A stretch of 7,382 bases of DNA from assembly GCA_028714595.1 (NCBI GenBank), contig JAQTMD010000071.1, positions 1 to 7,382 on the forward strand, in the 5' to 3' direction. The notes beneath the pieces were generated by a model that did not search any database, had not been told where the DNA came from, and was given only the letters and a program-made list of their open reading frames with translations. Positions within the stretch are counted from its first letter, which is position 1. Each line of letters starts with the position of its first letter. The position numbers and the translations under genes were made by a program. This document shows, one piece after another, positions 1-5,999 of this stretch. The stretch is from Candidatus Omnitrophota bacterium. GTDB lineage: Bacteria; Omnitrophota; Gorgyraeia; Gygaellales; Profunditerraquicolaceae.

Positions 1-1
1 G

Positions 2-496
2 GTCTATTATTTTGACGGCTGGAACGTGGTCAAGGCGCACTTTGATTACCACAGCCTCATGGAGGGCTGGCCGGTCTCGCGGGACGCAGTCGAATGCGAT
101 ACCTTTATCAATGTCCCGGTGCTCAAACACCATGGTTCCACAAGCCTTACCCTGGGCATGAAAAACATGATGGGCATCTGCGGCGGGAACCGCGGCCTGA
201 TGCACGTCGACCTGAACCGGAAGATATTCGAGATCGCCGACTTTATCACGCCGAATCTGACCGTCATCGATGCCTTCCGTTACCTTGAGCGCAACGGTCC
301 CAGCGGCGGCAGCCTTGCCGACGTGCGGCTTTTACAGACGGTCATCGCTTCAGCAGACTTTGTGCTTGCCGATGTCTATGCCGCGCGCTTTGTCGGCCGT
401 GACCCGAACGGCATCGGTTACATCGCCAATGCCGTCGAGCGGGGCCTGGGTAAGCCGTATTACGCAGATAAAGACATCCTGGAGGTTTCGCTTTAG
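2..496 (+). CDS. DUF362 domain protein, C-terminal part (5' end outside window)
   Basis: Partial gene: the reading frame is open from base 2 to the TAG at 494-496, giving 164 residues with no start in view (an internal ATG at 26 is not a credible start because the homologous sequence continues upstream). The visible part has the DUF362 core: INVPVLKHHGSTSLTLGMKN (about residues 36-55 counted from base 2), then an MH-D segment, VIDAFRYLERNGPSGG (88-103), TVIASADFVLADVYAA (113-128) and a closing GLG. DUF362 proteins are often labelled uncharacterised iron-sulfur proteins and their reaction is unknown. No ferredoxin-type CxxCxxCxxxC motif is present in this part; only two Cys are seen (32 and 60). 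The gene ends 5 bp before the NapH/NapG-like membrane protein, and a related DUF362 protein follows that, so a shared redox role is inferred. Many relatives near such genes have a Tat signal at the N terminus; that region cannot be seen here. The family call is secure, the function is not. Confidence 0.88.
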   Translation, partial: VYYFDGWNVVKAHFDYHSLMEGWPVSRDAVECDTFINVPVLKHHGSTSLTLGMKNMMGICGGNRGLMHVDLNRKIFEIADFITPNLTVIDAFRYLERNGPSGGSLADVRLLQTVIASADFVLADVYAARFVGRDPNGIGYIANAVERGLGKPYYADKDILEVSL

Positions 497-501
497 CTTT
501 G

Positions 502-2043
502 ATGAAAAGACTGATCGTCGCGCGGAAAGTAGTCCAGGGTTCATTCCTGGCATTGTTCATCTATATCCTCTGGTCAACGACGTATCCGTTGACCGGCGCC
601 GTGCCTGCCGATACGTTCTTTGTGACCGACCCCCTGATCATGCTGCTGACTTCACTGGCCCGGCGGCTTGTCCTTCCGGGCATTGCCGTTTCATTGTTGC
701 TCGTTGCAGCCGGCGCAGTCATCGGACGATTTTTCTGCGGCTGGGTCTGCCCGCTGGGTACGTGCATCGACATTGCCGGGTCGTTCGGCAGAAAGCGGAC
801 GCTCGCCGACGGCAGGAACGCAAAACTGCGGCGCATAAAATACCTGGTCCTCGGCCTGCTGGTTATTTTTGCGGCGGCAGGCCTGCAGCTTGCCTGGGTG
901 GTTGATCCGCAGGTGATCATGGCCAGGTTTGTGTCGCTGAATCTCATTCCGACAACGACCCTGCTCATCAACGGTTTGTTCTCCTGGACGATAAGGATAT
1001 TCCGGCTCTATGGACCGGTCTACGACCTGTACCGGTCCTTGCGGATGTCGTTCCTCGGCGTCAAGGCCTATTATTTCACGCACGCGCTCTTCATCTTTAT
1101 GCTCTTTGCCGGGATCATGTACGCGGCATGGGAACTGAGACGCTGGTGGTGCCGGGTCCTCTGCCCTTTGGGCGCATTGTACGCGCTCGCAGCGCGCACG
1201 GCCTTTTTAGAACGCCGGGTGCAGCCGTGTAAGGCCTGCAAAAAGTGCGTAAGCGACTGCCGGATGGGCGCCATACGCCGGGATATAAGCTACGTCAAGA
1301 GCGAGTGTATCCTGTGCATGGACTGTGTCTATGACTGCCCGCAGCAGGCAACAACGTTCTCTTTTGTAAAACAGCGCCCAAAGCCTTCCGGAAACGGAAT
1401 CACGCGCAGGGATTTCCTGAAACTGGCGGCAGTGTCTGTTGTGCCTGCGCTCGGTTTTCCTGCCGCCGTCCGTACAGCCGGGCGGGCAAAAGTCATCCGG
1501 CCGCCGGCAGCGCTGGAGGAAGATGAATTCGTGGACCGCTGCGTGCGTTGCGGCAACTGCATGAAGGTCTGCATCACCAACGGCCTGCAGCCGGCAATGT
1601 TCGAGTCGGGCATGACAGGCATCTGGACGCCGCGGCTGGTGCCTGAGATCGGATACTGCGAGTACCGCTGTACCCTGTGCGGCAATGTCTGCCCCACCGG
1701 CGCTTTGCCGAGGCTCACCCCCCGGGAGAAACGCCTGACAAGACTTGGTATCGCAAAGATCAACCGCTCGATCTGCCTGCCCTGGAAGGAAAAGAAGACC
1801 TGCCTTGTCTGCGAGGAACACTGTCCGATACCCAACAAGGCGATCAGGTTCAAAAAGCAGGACATAAACGGCACGATGATCGCGCGGCCCTATATACGGC
1901 CGGAACTCTGTATCGGCTGCGGCATCTGCCAGACCAAATGCCCGACCAGGCCCGAGCGGTCGATCAAAGTGTATCCGGTCAAGGTCACGCATGCGGATGC
2001 GAACGGCAAGGTCAAGAAAGAAACTTTAGCCCGCGGAAGGTAG
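502..2043 (+). CDS. NapH-NapG-like fusion: polytopic membrane polyferredoxin with six predicted [4Fe-4S] sites
   Basis: A 513-residue protein that probably carries electrons between the quinone pool or cytoplasm and a partner outside the membrane. Residues 1-295 resemble NapH/RdxA/NosR: hydrophobic segments near 11-30, 58-75, 114-134, 139-160 and 190-210, the paired motifs FCGWVCP (C79, C83) and WCRVLCP (C217, C221), then two CxxCxxCxxxC ferredoxin motifs (C243/246/249/253 and C269/272/275/279). Residues 296-513 resemble NapG: a twin-arginine motif TRRDFLK (301-307) with a hydrophobic stretch to about 323, RPPAALEEDEF, and four cluster motifs (C347/350/353/357; C386/390/393/397; C425/434/437/441 with NapG's wide first spacing; C470/473/476/480). 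In nitrate-reduction operons NapG and NapH are separate proteins. The ATG at 502 is preferred; a TTG at 499 is in frame and nearer to GGAGG (481-485; 13 versus 16 nt), so the start is uncertain by one codon. No NapA, NapB or NapC is in view, so nitrate is not implied. Confidence 0.88.
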   Translation: MKRLIVARKVVQGSFLALFIYILWSTTYPLTGAVPADTFFVTDPLIMLLTSLARRLVLPGIAVSLLLVAAGAVIGRFFCGWVCPLGTCIDIAGSFGRKRTLADGRNAKLRRIKYLVLGLLVIFAAAGLQLAWVVDPQVIMARFVSLNLIPTTTLLINGLFSWTIRIFRLYGPVYDLYRSLRMSFLGVKAYYFTHALFIFMLFAGIMYAAWELRRWWCRVLCPLGALYALAARTAFLERRVQPCKACKKCVSDCRMGAIRRDISYVKSECILCMDCVYDCPQQATTFSFVKQRPKPSGNGITRRDFLKLAAVSVVPALGFPAAVRTAGRAKVIRPPAALEEDEFVDRCVRCGNCMKVCITNGLQPAMFESGMTGIWTPRLVPEIGYCEYRCTLCGNVCPTGALPRLTPREKRLTRLGIAKINRSICLPWKEKKTCLVCEEHCPIPNKAIRFKKQDINGTMIARPYIRPELCIGCGICQTKCPTRPERSIKVYPVKVTHADANGKVKKETLARGR

Positions 2044-2048
2044 TGCGT

Positions 2049-3119
2049 ATGAAAAGTAAAGTCTTTTTTGTCCCGGTCACAAACGACGAAGTAGTATCGG
2101 AGGTCGCAAAAAAACTGGAGCGTTTGATCGCAGCAGGCAGGGTATTCGACGCCCTTGCGCGGGATGCGACGGTTGCAGTCAAACTGCATTTCGGGGAACA
2201 GGGCAATACCGGGTTCGTAAATCCCGCGTACCTGGCAATCGTGGTAAAGGAATTGAAAAAGCAGGGGGCCCGGCCGTTTGTCTCCGACACCAATACCCTC
2301 TACAAAGGAAAACGCACGAATTCCAAAGATCACCTGGCGCTTGCGTATGAACACGGGTTTACGCCTGAAGCGATCGGCGCCGAGGTGATCATTCCCGACG
2401 ATACCAGGCCGGAGAATATCCGTGAGATCAGGCGAACAGGGACCTATGTCAAACTCGCCAGGATAGCCGGGGTTTTCCATGACGCGGACGCCATCGTGGG
2501 AGTAGCGCATTTCAAGGGGCACATCATGACCGGTTTCGGCGGCGCGCTCAAAAATGTAGGCATGGGCTGTGCCACGCGTTCGGGTAAATTGTTCCAGCAC
2601 GGGGATATCGCGCCGTTCGTGGTGGAACGCAGATGCAAGGGGTGTAAGGCCTGCAGCCTCGTCTGCCCTGCGCAGGCGATCGTGTTCAAAGATGAAAAAG
2701 CCGTCATTGACCCCGCCAAATGCATCGGCTGCGCCAGCTGCATCGCAGCCTGTACCTGCGCAGCCATTGACGTCAAATGGGAAGCAGGCGGCGATCTCAT
2801 ACAGCAAAAAATGGTCGAGTACGCTGCGGCGGTCCTGGCAAACAAAAAGGGCAAAGCCGTTTTTCTTAATTTTTGCACCAAGATCACCGCGGAATGCGAC
2901 TGCCTGGCAAAAGACGACCCCCGTATTGCGCCTGACGTCGGGATCCTTGCCTCTGTGGACCCGGTTGCCATAGATAAGGCAAGCCTCGACCTGTCGCTGG
3001 AAGCCGCGGGCGCAGACGTTTTTAAGAACGCCCATCCTGCGCGGGACGGAATGCGCCAGCTTGAGCACGCCTTTGGACTGAAGCTGGGCAACGTGGAGTA
3101 TGAGATCGTGCGCGTTTAA
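2049..3119 (+). CDS. DUF362 protein with two-cluster [4Fe-4S] ferredoxin domain (COG2768-like)
   Basis: A 356-residue predicted cytoplasmic iron-sulfur protein without signal peptide or membrane segment. The DUF362 part includes VAVKLHFGEQGNTGFV (42-57), VSDTNTLYKG (78-87) and VGVAHFKGHIMTGFGGALKN (150-169). A bacterial ferredoxin insert follows, with C196/199/202/206 and C225/228/231/235, which should hold two [4Fe-4S] clusters. The C-terminal part has FCTKITAECDC (275-285), whose three further Cys may be ligands, and ILASVDPVAIDKASLDL (299-315), which matches the IAS-D-V-D stretch of the first gene in the window. The reaction is not known for this family. The ATG at 2049 is chosen because it follows GGAAGG (2035-2040) by 8 nt and lies 5 bp after the preceding stop; the reading frame is open further upstream to 1677, but that part overlaps the NapG-like coding sequence and has no family resemblance. 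Probably cotranscribed with the membrane polyferredoxin and perhaps its soluble electron partner. Confidence 0.9.
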   Translation: MKSKVFFVPVTNDEVVSEVAKKLERLIAAGRVFDALARDATVAVKLHFGEQGNTGFVNPAYLAIVVKELKKQGARPFVSDTNTLYKGKRTNSKDHLALAYEHGFTPEAIGAEVIIPDDTRPENIREIRRTGTYVKLARIAGVFHDADAIVGVAHFKGHIMTGFGGALKNVGMGCATRSGKLFQHGDIAPFVVERRCKGCKACSLVCPAQAIVFKDEKAVIDPAKCIGCASCIAACTCAAIDVKWEAGGDLIQQKMVEYAAAVLANKKGKAVFLNFCTKITAECDCLAKDDPRIAPDVGILASVDPVAIDKASLDLSLEAAGADVFKNAHPARDGMRQLEHAFGLKLGNVEYEIVRV

Positions 3120-3143
3120 GTTGTGGCGCTGCAAACTGCGCTG

Positions 3144-3152
3144 TGATACAAT
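3144..3152 (+). promoter_or_regulatory. Candidate extended -10 promoter
   Basis: The only sizeable gap in the window (3120-3191, 72 bp) contains TGATACAAT, which fits an extended -10 element (TGn followed by TACAAT, one mismatch to TATAAT). A TTGTGG at 3121-3126 resembles a -35 but its 20-bp spacer is long, so the extended -10 would have to carry most of the recognition. Transcription would begin near 3158-3160, inside a 5-bp inverted repeat (CCCGG 3157-3161 with CCGGG 3172-3176). The site would drive the membrane-anchored protein gene and the downstream set. This is based on motif only. Confidence 0.4.
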
Positions 3153-3191
3153 AAACCCCGGAAGGTTGAAGCCGGGAAATATGGAGTCTTC

Positions 3192-3908
3192 ATGAAACGG
3201 TTCTTTTTTTCGTTGGTCGTGCTGGTGGTCATGACAGGCGTGGTCATGTGGGTCTATTTGCTGCGCAGCGGGGTCATGGCGCCGGGTGAGCGGGCGACAT
3301 TCGACACCAGCAACGTAATGTCGGCGGATTTCGAAGAGAAACTGGTTTATTTCCTGGTCACCAAGCTCAATCTCTTTGAGGGCAATTTCCAGGTCATCAA
3401 CGTGATGGGCCTTAACGTCGGAAATCTGGTGGGACAGGATTTTGTCCTGATAACGCTGCGCGGGCCCGACGGAAATATCTATCAGGTGACTGCCAGGCGC
3501 TCTACCGGAGCGCGCGCCGACTGGGAGTTTGACGAAGGCAGCTTTCATGCCGTGAACCTTGCGACGTACGTGCCCAGTTCGCCGGAAGAAGAGTACGGCC
3601 TGCTCGGGGAAGAAGGCGGCGATCCGGGGAAGAACAAATTATACGCCCAGCTTGCCGCGCCGGGCGAATTCCTGGAACCGGGAAGGCTTGCAGGATTCGA
3701 AGGCGAGGGCTCCGGCTTGCTCCTGCAGTCTGCGGAGATAGCGGGCAAGTCGAATTTCGATCTTTCCAGGAATAAGCGGGTGATGTACAGCAATCGGCTG
3801 GTCGCCGGTCCCGGGCCGGATGCGATGTGGGTCACGGATTACCCCAAGGACGTGGTGGGGCCCGGCTACCGTTCGTATCTCTACCAGAAGATGAAAGGCC
3901 AACGTTAG
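3192..3908 (+). CDS. Membrane-anchored protein of unknown function
   Basis: I do not recognise a family for this 238-residue protein. It opens with a short positive N terminus (MKR) and a strongly hydrophobic segment (about 4-24) that should be an uncleaved signal anchor, since no lipobox or clear cleavage site follows; the rest (about 25-238) would face the periplasm or exterior. The soluble part has a beta-rich look around QDFVLITLRGPDGNIYQV (82-99), an acidic Glu/Gly-rich stretch (131-145) that may be a flexible linker, and aromatic residues near the C terminus. It contains no cysteine, so it is not an iron-sulfur or haem protein like its upstream neighbours. Start: ATG 3192 with GGAG at 3183-3186, 5 nt upstream. 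It follows the 72-bp gap with a candidate promoter and ends 11 bp before the ACT-domain gene, so it is probably the first gene of the second transcription unit. Continuous coding over its whole length and a good ribosome site support it as real. Confidence 0.75.
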   Translation: MKRFFFSLVVLVVMTGVVMWVYLLRSGVMAPGERATFDTSNVMSADFEEKLVYFLVTKLNLFEGNFQVINVMGLNVGNLVGQDFVLITLRGPDGNIYQVTARRSTGARADWEFDEGSFHAVNLATYVPSSPEEEYGLLGEEGGDPGKNKLYAQLAAPGEFLEPGRLAGFEGEGSGLLLQSAEIAGKSNFDLSRNKRVMYSNRLVAGPGPDAMWVTDYPKDVVGPGYRSYLYQKMKGQR

Positions 3909-3919
3909 AGGATAGAAAG

Positions 3920-4198
3920 ATGAAGAAAGAACTTTCTTTTATCACGGTGATCGGCAGGGACCAGAAGGGCATCGTTGCCCGCATCTCCGGGCTCCTCTAT
4001 AAGAACAACGTCAACATCGAAGACATCTCCCAGAAGATCATGGAAGGGTTCTTCGTGATGGCCATGCTGGTGGACATGTCGGGGTACAAAAAACCGGCTG
4101 CCCGGTTGTCCGGGGAGCTCGAGAAGCTTGGAACGGCGATGCATTTGACCATCCAGGTCCAGCACGAGAACGTCTTTAAGTCGATGCACAGGGTATAA
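3920..4198 (+). CDS. ACT domain protein, UPF0237 family
   Basis: A 92-residue protein consisting of a single ACT domain, a small ligand-binding fold that usually senses amino acids. The start FITVIGRDQKGIVARISGLL (7-26) has the hydrophobic first strand and the DxxGIVA loop typical of ACT and GcvR-like domains; NVNIEDISQKI (30-40) and FFVMAMLVDMS (44-54) form the next helix and strand, and the closing HENVFKSMHRV is characteristic of UPF0237. Length matches the family (about 88-92). The ATG at 3920 is preferred over the more upstream in-frame codon at 3827 because AGAGGA (3907-3912) lies 7 nt before it and the domain begins immediately. The next gene, UPF0210, starts 2 bp after the stop. These two families are neighbours in many bacteria and archaea, so the ACT protein is likely a regulator or partner of UPF0210. 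The ligand is unknown. Confidence 0.92.
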   Translation: MKKELSFITVIGRDQKGIVARISGLLYKNNVNIEDISQKIMEGFFVMAMLVDMSGYKKPAARLSGELEKLGTAMHLTIQVQHENVFKSMHRV

Positions 4199-4200
4199 TC

Positions 4201-5559
4201 ATGGCCTTTACCGTCGAAGAAGTCTTTGAAACAGCCAGTATGGTCGTGCACCAGAACCTCGACATACGCACGACCACGCTGGCGATCAACCTGCGTGACT
4301 GCGTGCACTCCGATTTCAACAGGTTCCGGCAGCGCGTGTACGATAAGGTCTTGACATGCGGCCGCAGCCTGATCCGCGAAGCAGCAGCCCTGGAGCAGAA
4401 GTACGGCATCCCGATAGTCAATAAGCGCATTGCCGTCACACCCGTCAGTCTCCTCATGGACAGCCACTGTACGCGTGCGAAGTTCCTGCAGATGGCTGAT
4501 ACGCTCGACCGGGCCGCGCAAAAAGCAGGCATAGATTTTATCGGCGGTTTCGGCGGCCTGTGCCAGAAGAAAGTGACGCGTAGCGTCGCTACGCTCCTTG
4601 ATTGCCTGCCTGACGCGCTTGCACGCACCAGGACCGTTTGTTCGTTTTTGAACGTGGGCACGACCACCACCGGCATGAACCTTGACGCGGTGAACCTGGT
4701 GGGTCCGATGCTCAAAATGACCGCGCGCAAGACGAAAAGGGCAGCGGGGTGCGCCAGGTTCGTGGTGTTCGTCAATGCCCCGGAAGACAATCCGTTCATG
4801 GCCGGCGCATTCTGCGGGGTGGGAGAGCCTGACGTAGCCCTGAACATCGGCATCAGCGGCCCCGGCGTGGTGCGCAGCGTCATCGAGAAGAACAGGGAGT
4901 GCGACCTGACCGAGGTCTCGGAGATGATCAAGCGTACGGTATTCAAAATAACCCGGGCCGGAGAACTTATCGGCAGGGAACTGGCAAAAAGGATGCACGT
5001 GCCGTTCGGCATCGTGGACATCTCGCTGGCTTCCACGACGAAATACGGAGATTCAGTGGCCAATGCCATCGAGGCCCTGGGCATCGAGAGTATCGGCGCA
5101 CACGGCTCGACGCTGGCTGTAGCGCTCCTCATGGATGCAGTGAAAAAGGGCGGGGCAATGGCCTCGAGCCTCGTCGGAGGATTGAGCGGCACCTTTATCC
5201 CGGTCAGCGAAGACGCGGGCATGGTCAGGGCAGTGCAGCGGGGCTCGCTCGGCCTGGATAAACTCGAGGCCTTGACCGCAGTCTGTTCCGTGGGCCTGGA
5301 TATGGTTGCAGTACCCGGATCGACGCCGGCAGAGACGCTCAATGCCATCATCGCCGACGAACTTGCCGTCGGCATCATCAATAACAAGACCACGGCAGTA
5401 CGCATCCTGCCGATCCCCAATACCAGGCCGGGCAGCGTGGTCTCGCTCGGCGGTCTGCTCGGTACGGCAGTGGTCATGCCCGTCAAGAAGTGGAGTGCAA
5501 AGAAATTCATGCGGCGCGGCGGCAGGCTGCCGGCACCGGTGACCAGCTTACGGAATTAG
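4201..5559 (+). CDS. UPF0210 family protein (PFL-like fold)
   Basis: A 452-residue full-length member of UPF0210 (DUF711), a family whose structure resembles pyruvate formate-lyase and related glycyl-radical enzymes but whose reaction is not established. Recognisable blocks are NLDIRTTTLAINL (19-31), FIGGFGGL (113-120), VGTTTTGMNLDAVNLVG (152-168), GEPDVALNIGISGPGVV (208-224), a GAHGSTLAVALLMDAVKKGG block (299-318), GGLSGTFIPVSEDAGMV (326-342), SVGLDMVAVPGSTPAETLNA (363-382) and LGGLLGTAVVMPV (416-428). I do not see the RVxGY-type glycyl-radical motif of true pyruvate formate-lyase, so it should not be annotated as PFL. There are ten Cys, but no ferredoxin motif. It is predicted soluble. The ATG at 4201 has AGGG at 4190-4193, 7 nt upstream, inside the end of the ACT gene, suggesting translational coupling. 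Start and length agree with the family. Confidence 0.93.
   Translation: MAFTVEEVFETASMVVHQNLDIRTTTLAINLRDCVHSDFNRFRQRVYDKVLTCGRSLIREAAALEQKYGIPIVNKRIAVTPVSLLMDSHCTRAKFLQMADTLDRAAQKAGIDFIGGFGGLCQKKVTRSVATLLDCLPDALARTRTVCSFLNVGTTTTGMNLDAVNLVGPMLKMTARKTKRAAGCARFVVFVNAPEDNPFMAGAFCGVGEPDVALNIGISGPGVVRSVIEKNRECDLTEVSEMIKRTVFKITRAGELIGRELAKRMHVPFGIVDISLASTTKYGDSVANAIEALGIESIGAHGSTLAVALLMDAVKKGGAMASSLVGGLSGTFIPVSEDAGMVRAVQRGSLGLDKLEALTAVCSVGLDMVAVPGSTPAETLNAIIADELAVGIINNKTTAVRILPIPNTRPGSVVSLGGLLGTAVVMPVKKWSAKKFMRRGGRLPAPVTSLRN
4578..4594. repeat. Intragenic perfect inverted repeat
   Basis: GCGTAGC and GCTACGC form a perfect 7-bp stem around a 3-nt loop (GTC), in frame within the UPF0210 gene where it encodes parts of T126-T131. 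The reading frame and protein length agree with the family, so this is not an insertion. It may be a chance product of Arg, Ser and Ala codons or a small local RNA hairpin. Confidence 0.4.
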
Positions 5560-5565
5560 GACGCC

Positions 5566-5991
5566 ATGCAACGGTCGGCCGGGTTAGACGTTACCAGAGA
5601 CAGGGCGCTTCTTGAAAAGATGCGCCGTTTTCATATCCGGCCCCGGGATATACAGGAGCGCTTTATCCATTCGCAGGGACCCGGGGGGATGAACGTCAAT
5701 AAGACTTCTACCTGCGTCTACCTCAAGCATATTCCCACCGGTATCGAGGTAAAGTGCCAGGAGGAGCGTTCGCAGGCGCAGAACCGGTTTCGCGCGCGCG
5801 TCATCCTGGTCAATAAGATAGAGCAGCAGATGCTTAAAGACGCCGCAAACCGGCGCCGCAGCATCGAGAAACTGCGCAGACAGCAGCGCAAGCGTTCGGC
5901 TGCCCAGAAGAGAAGAATGCTGGAAGACAAACGCAGGCATGCCCAAAAAAAGAGCCTGCGGCAAAGGCCCGATGTCCGGGAATTCAGCTAG
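5566..5991 (+). CDS. RF-1 domain release-factor-like protein (MTRFR/ArfB type) with GGM in place of GGQ
   Basis: A 141-residue protein made of only the catalytic RF-1 domain and a basic tail; the codon-recognition domains of RF1/RF2 are absent. Such proteins (ArfB/YaeJ, mitochondrial MTRFR/C12orf65, RF-H) hydrolyse or help release peptidyl-tRNA on stalled ribosomes or split subunits. The core SQGPGGMNVNKTSTCVYLKH (36-55) and PTGIEVKCQEERSQAQNR (57-74) align by eye with MTRFR and related bacterial proteins, and residues 96-136 are rich in Arg and Lys, like the ArfB tail that enters the empty mRNA channel. The catalytic GGQ is GGM here (G40, G41, M42); the codons read ggg ggg atg, and any Gln codon would need at least two changes, so a single read error does not explain it. 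The glutamine is essential for peptide release in characterised factors, so this protein may bind without hydrolysing. Start ATG 5566 has only a weak AGGA nearby (5558-5561), 4 nt upstream; the gene begins 6 bp after UPF0210 and ends 8 bp before greA. Confidence 0.88.
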   Translation: MQRSAGLDVTRDRALLEKMRRFHIRPRDIQERFIHSQGPGGMNVNKTSTCVYLKHIPTGIEVKCQEERSQAQNRFRARVILVNKIEQQMLKDAANRRRSIEKLRRQQRKRSAAQKRRMLEDKRRHAQKKSLRQRPDVREFS

Positions 5992-5999
5992 GAGCGGCA

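Noticed and set aside
502..2043. Annotation as part of a periplasmic nitrate reductase (Nap) system
   Set aside because: Only the NapG/NapH-type electron-transfer architecture is present. No NapA, NapB, NapC or NapD is in view, and such ferredoxins serve many other systems.
1677..2048. N-terminal extension of the second DUF362 gene upstream of 2049
   Set aside because: It overlaps the NapG-like coding sequence in another frame, has no similarity to DUF362, and the ATG at 2049 has a good ribosome site.
3156..3176. Rho-independent terminator after the redox block
   Set aside because: The CCCGG/CCGGG stem is only 5 bp with a 10-nt loop and is followed by GAAATATGG, not a T tract.
1890..3548. 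Long open frame of 552 codons on the - strand opposite the second DUF362 gene
   Set aside because: It lies across three well-supported + strand genes, shows no domain and has a His/Arg/Asp-rich composition typical of antisense frames in GC-rich coding DNA.
3827..3919. Longer N terminus for the ACT protein
   Set aside because: It would overlap the previous gene by 82 bp and add 31 residues not found in UPF0237; AGAGGA correctly precedes the ATG at 3920.
3997..4998. 333-codon - strand frame opposite the ACT and UPF0210 genes
   Set aside because: Covers two recognisable + strand genes and has no recognisable domain.
4176..5510. 444-codon - strand frame opposite UPF0210
   Set aside because: Low-complexity Ser/Thr/Ala/Arg composition, no motif, and fully opposite a clear full-length family member.
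4201..5559. Annotation as pyruvate formate-lyase or other glycyl-radical enzyme
   Set aside because: The resemblance is at fold level; the glycyl-radical motif is not visible and the conserved blocks are those of UPF0210.
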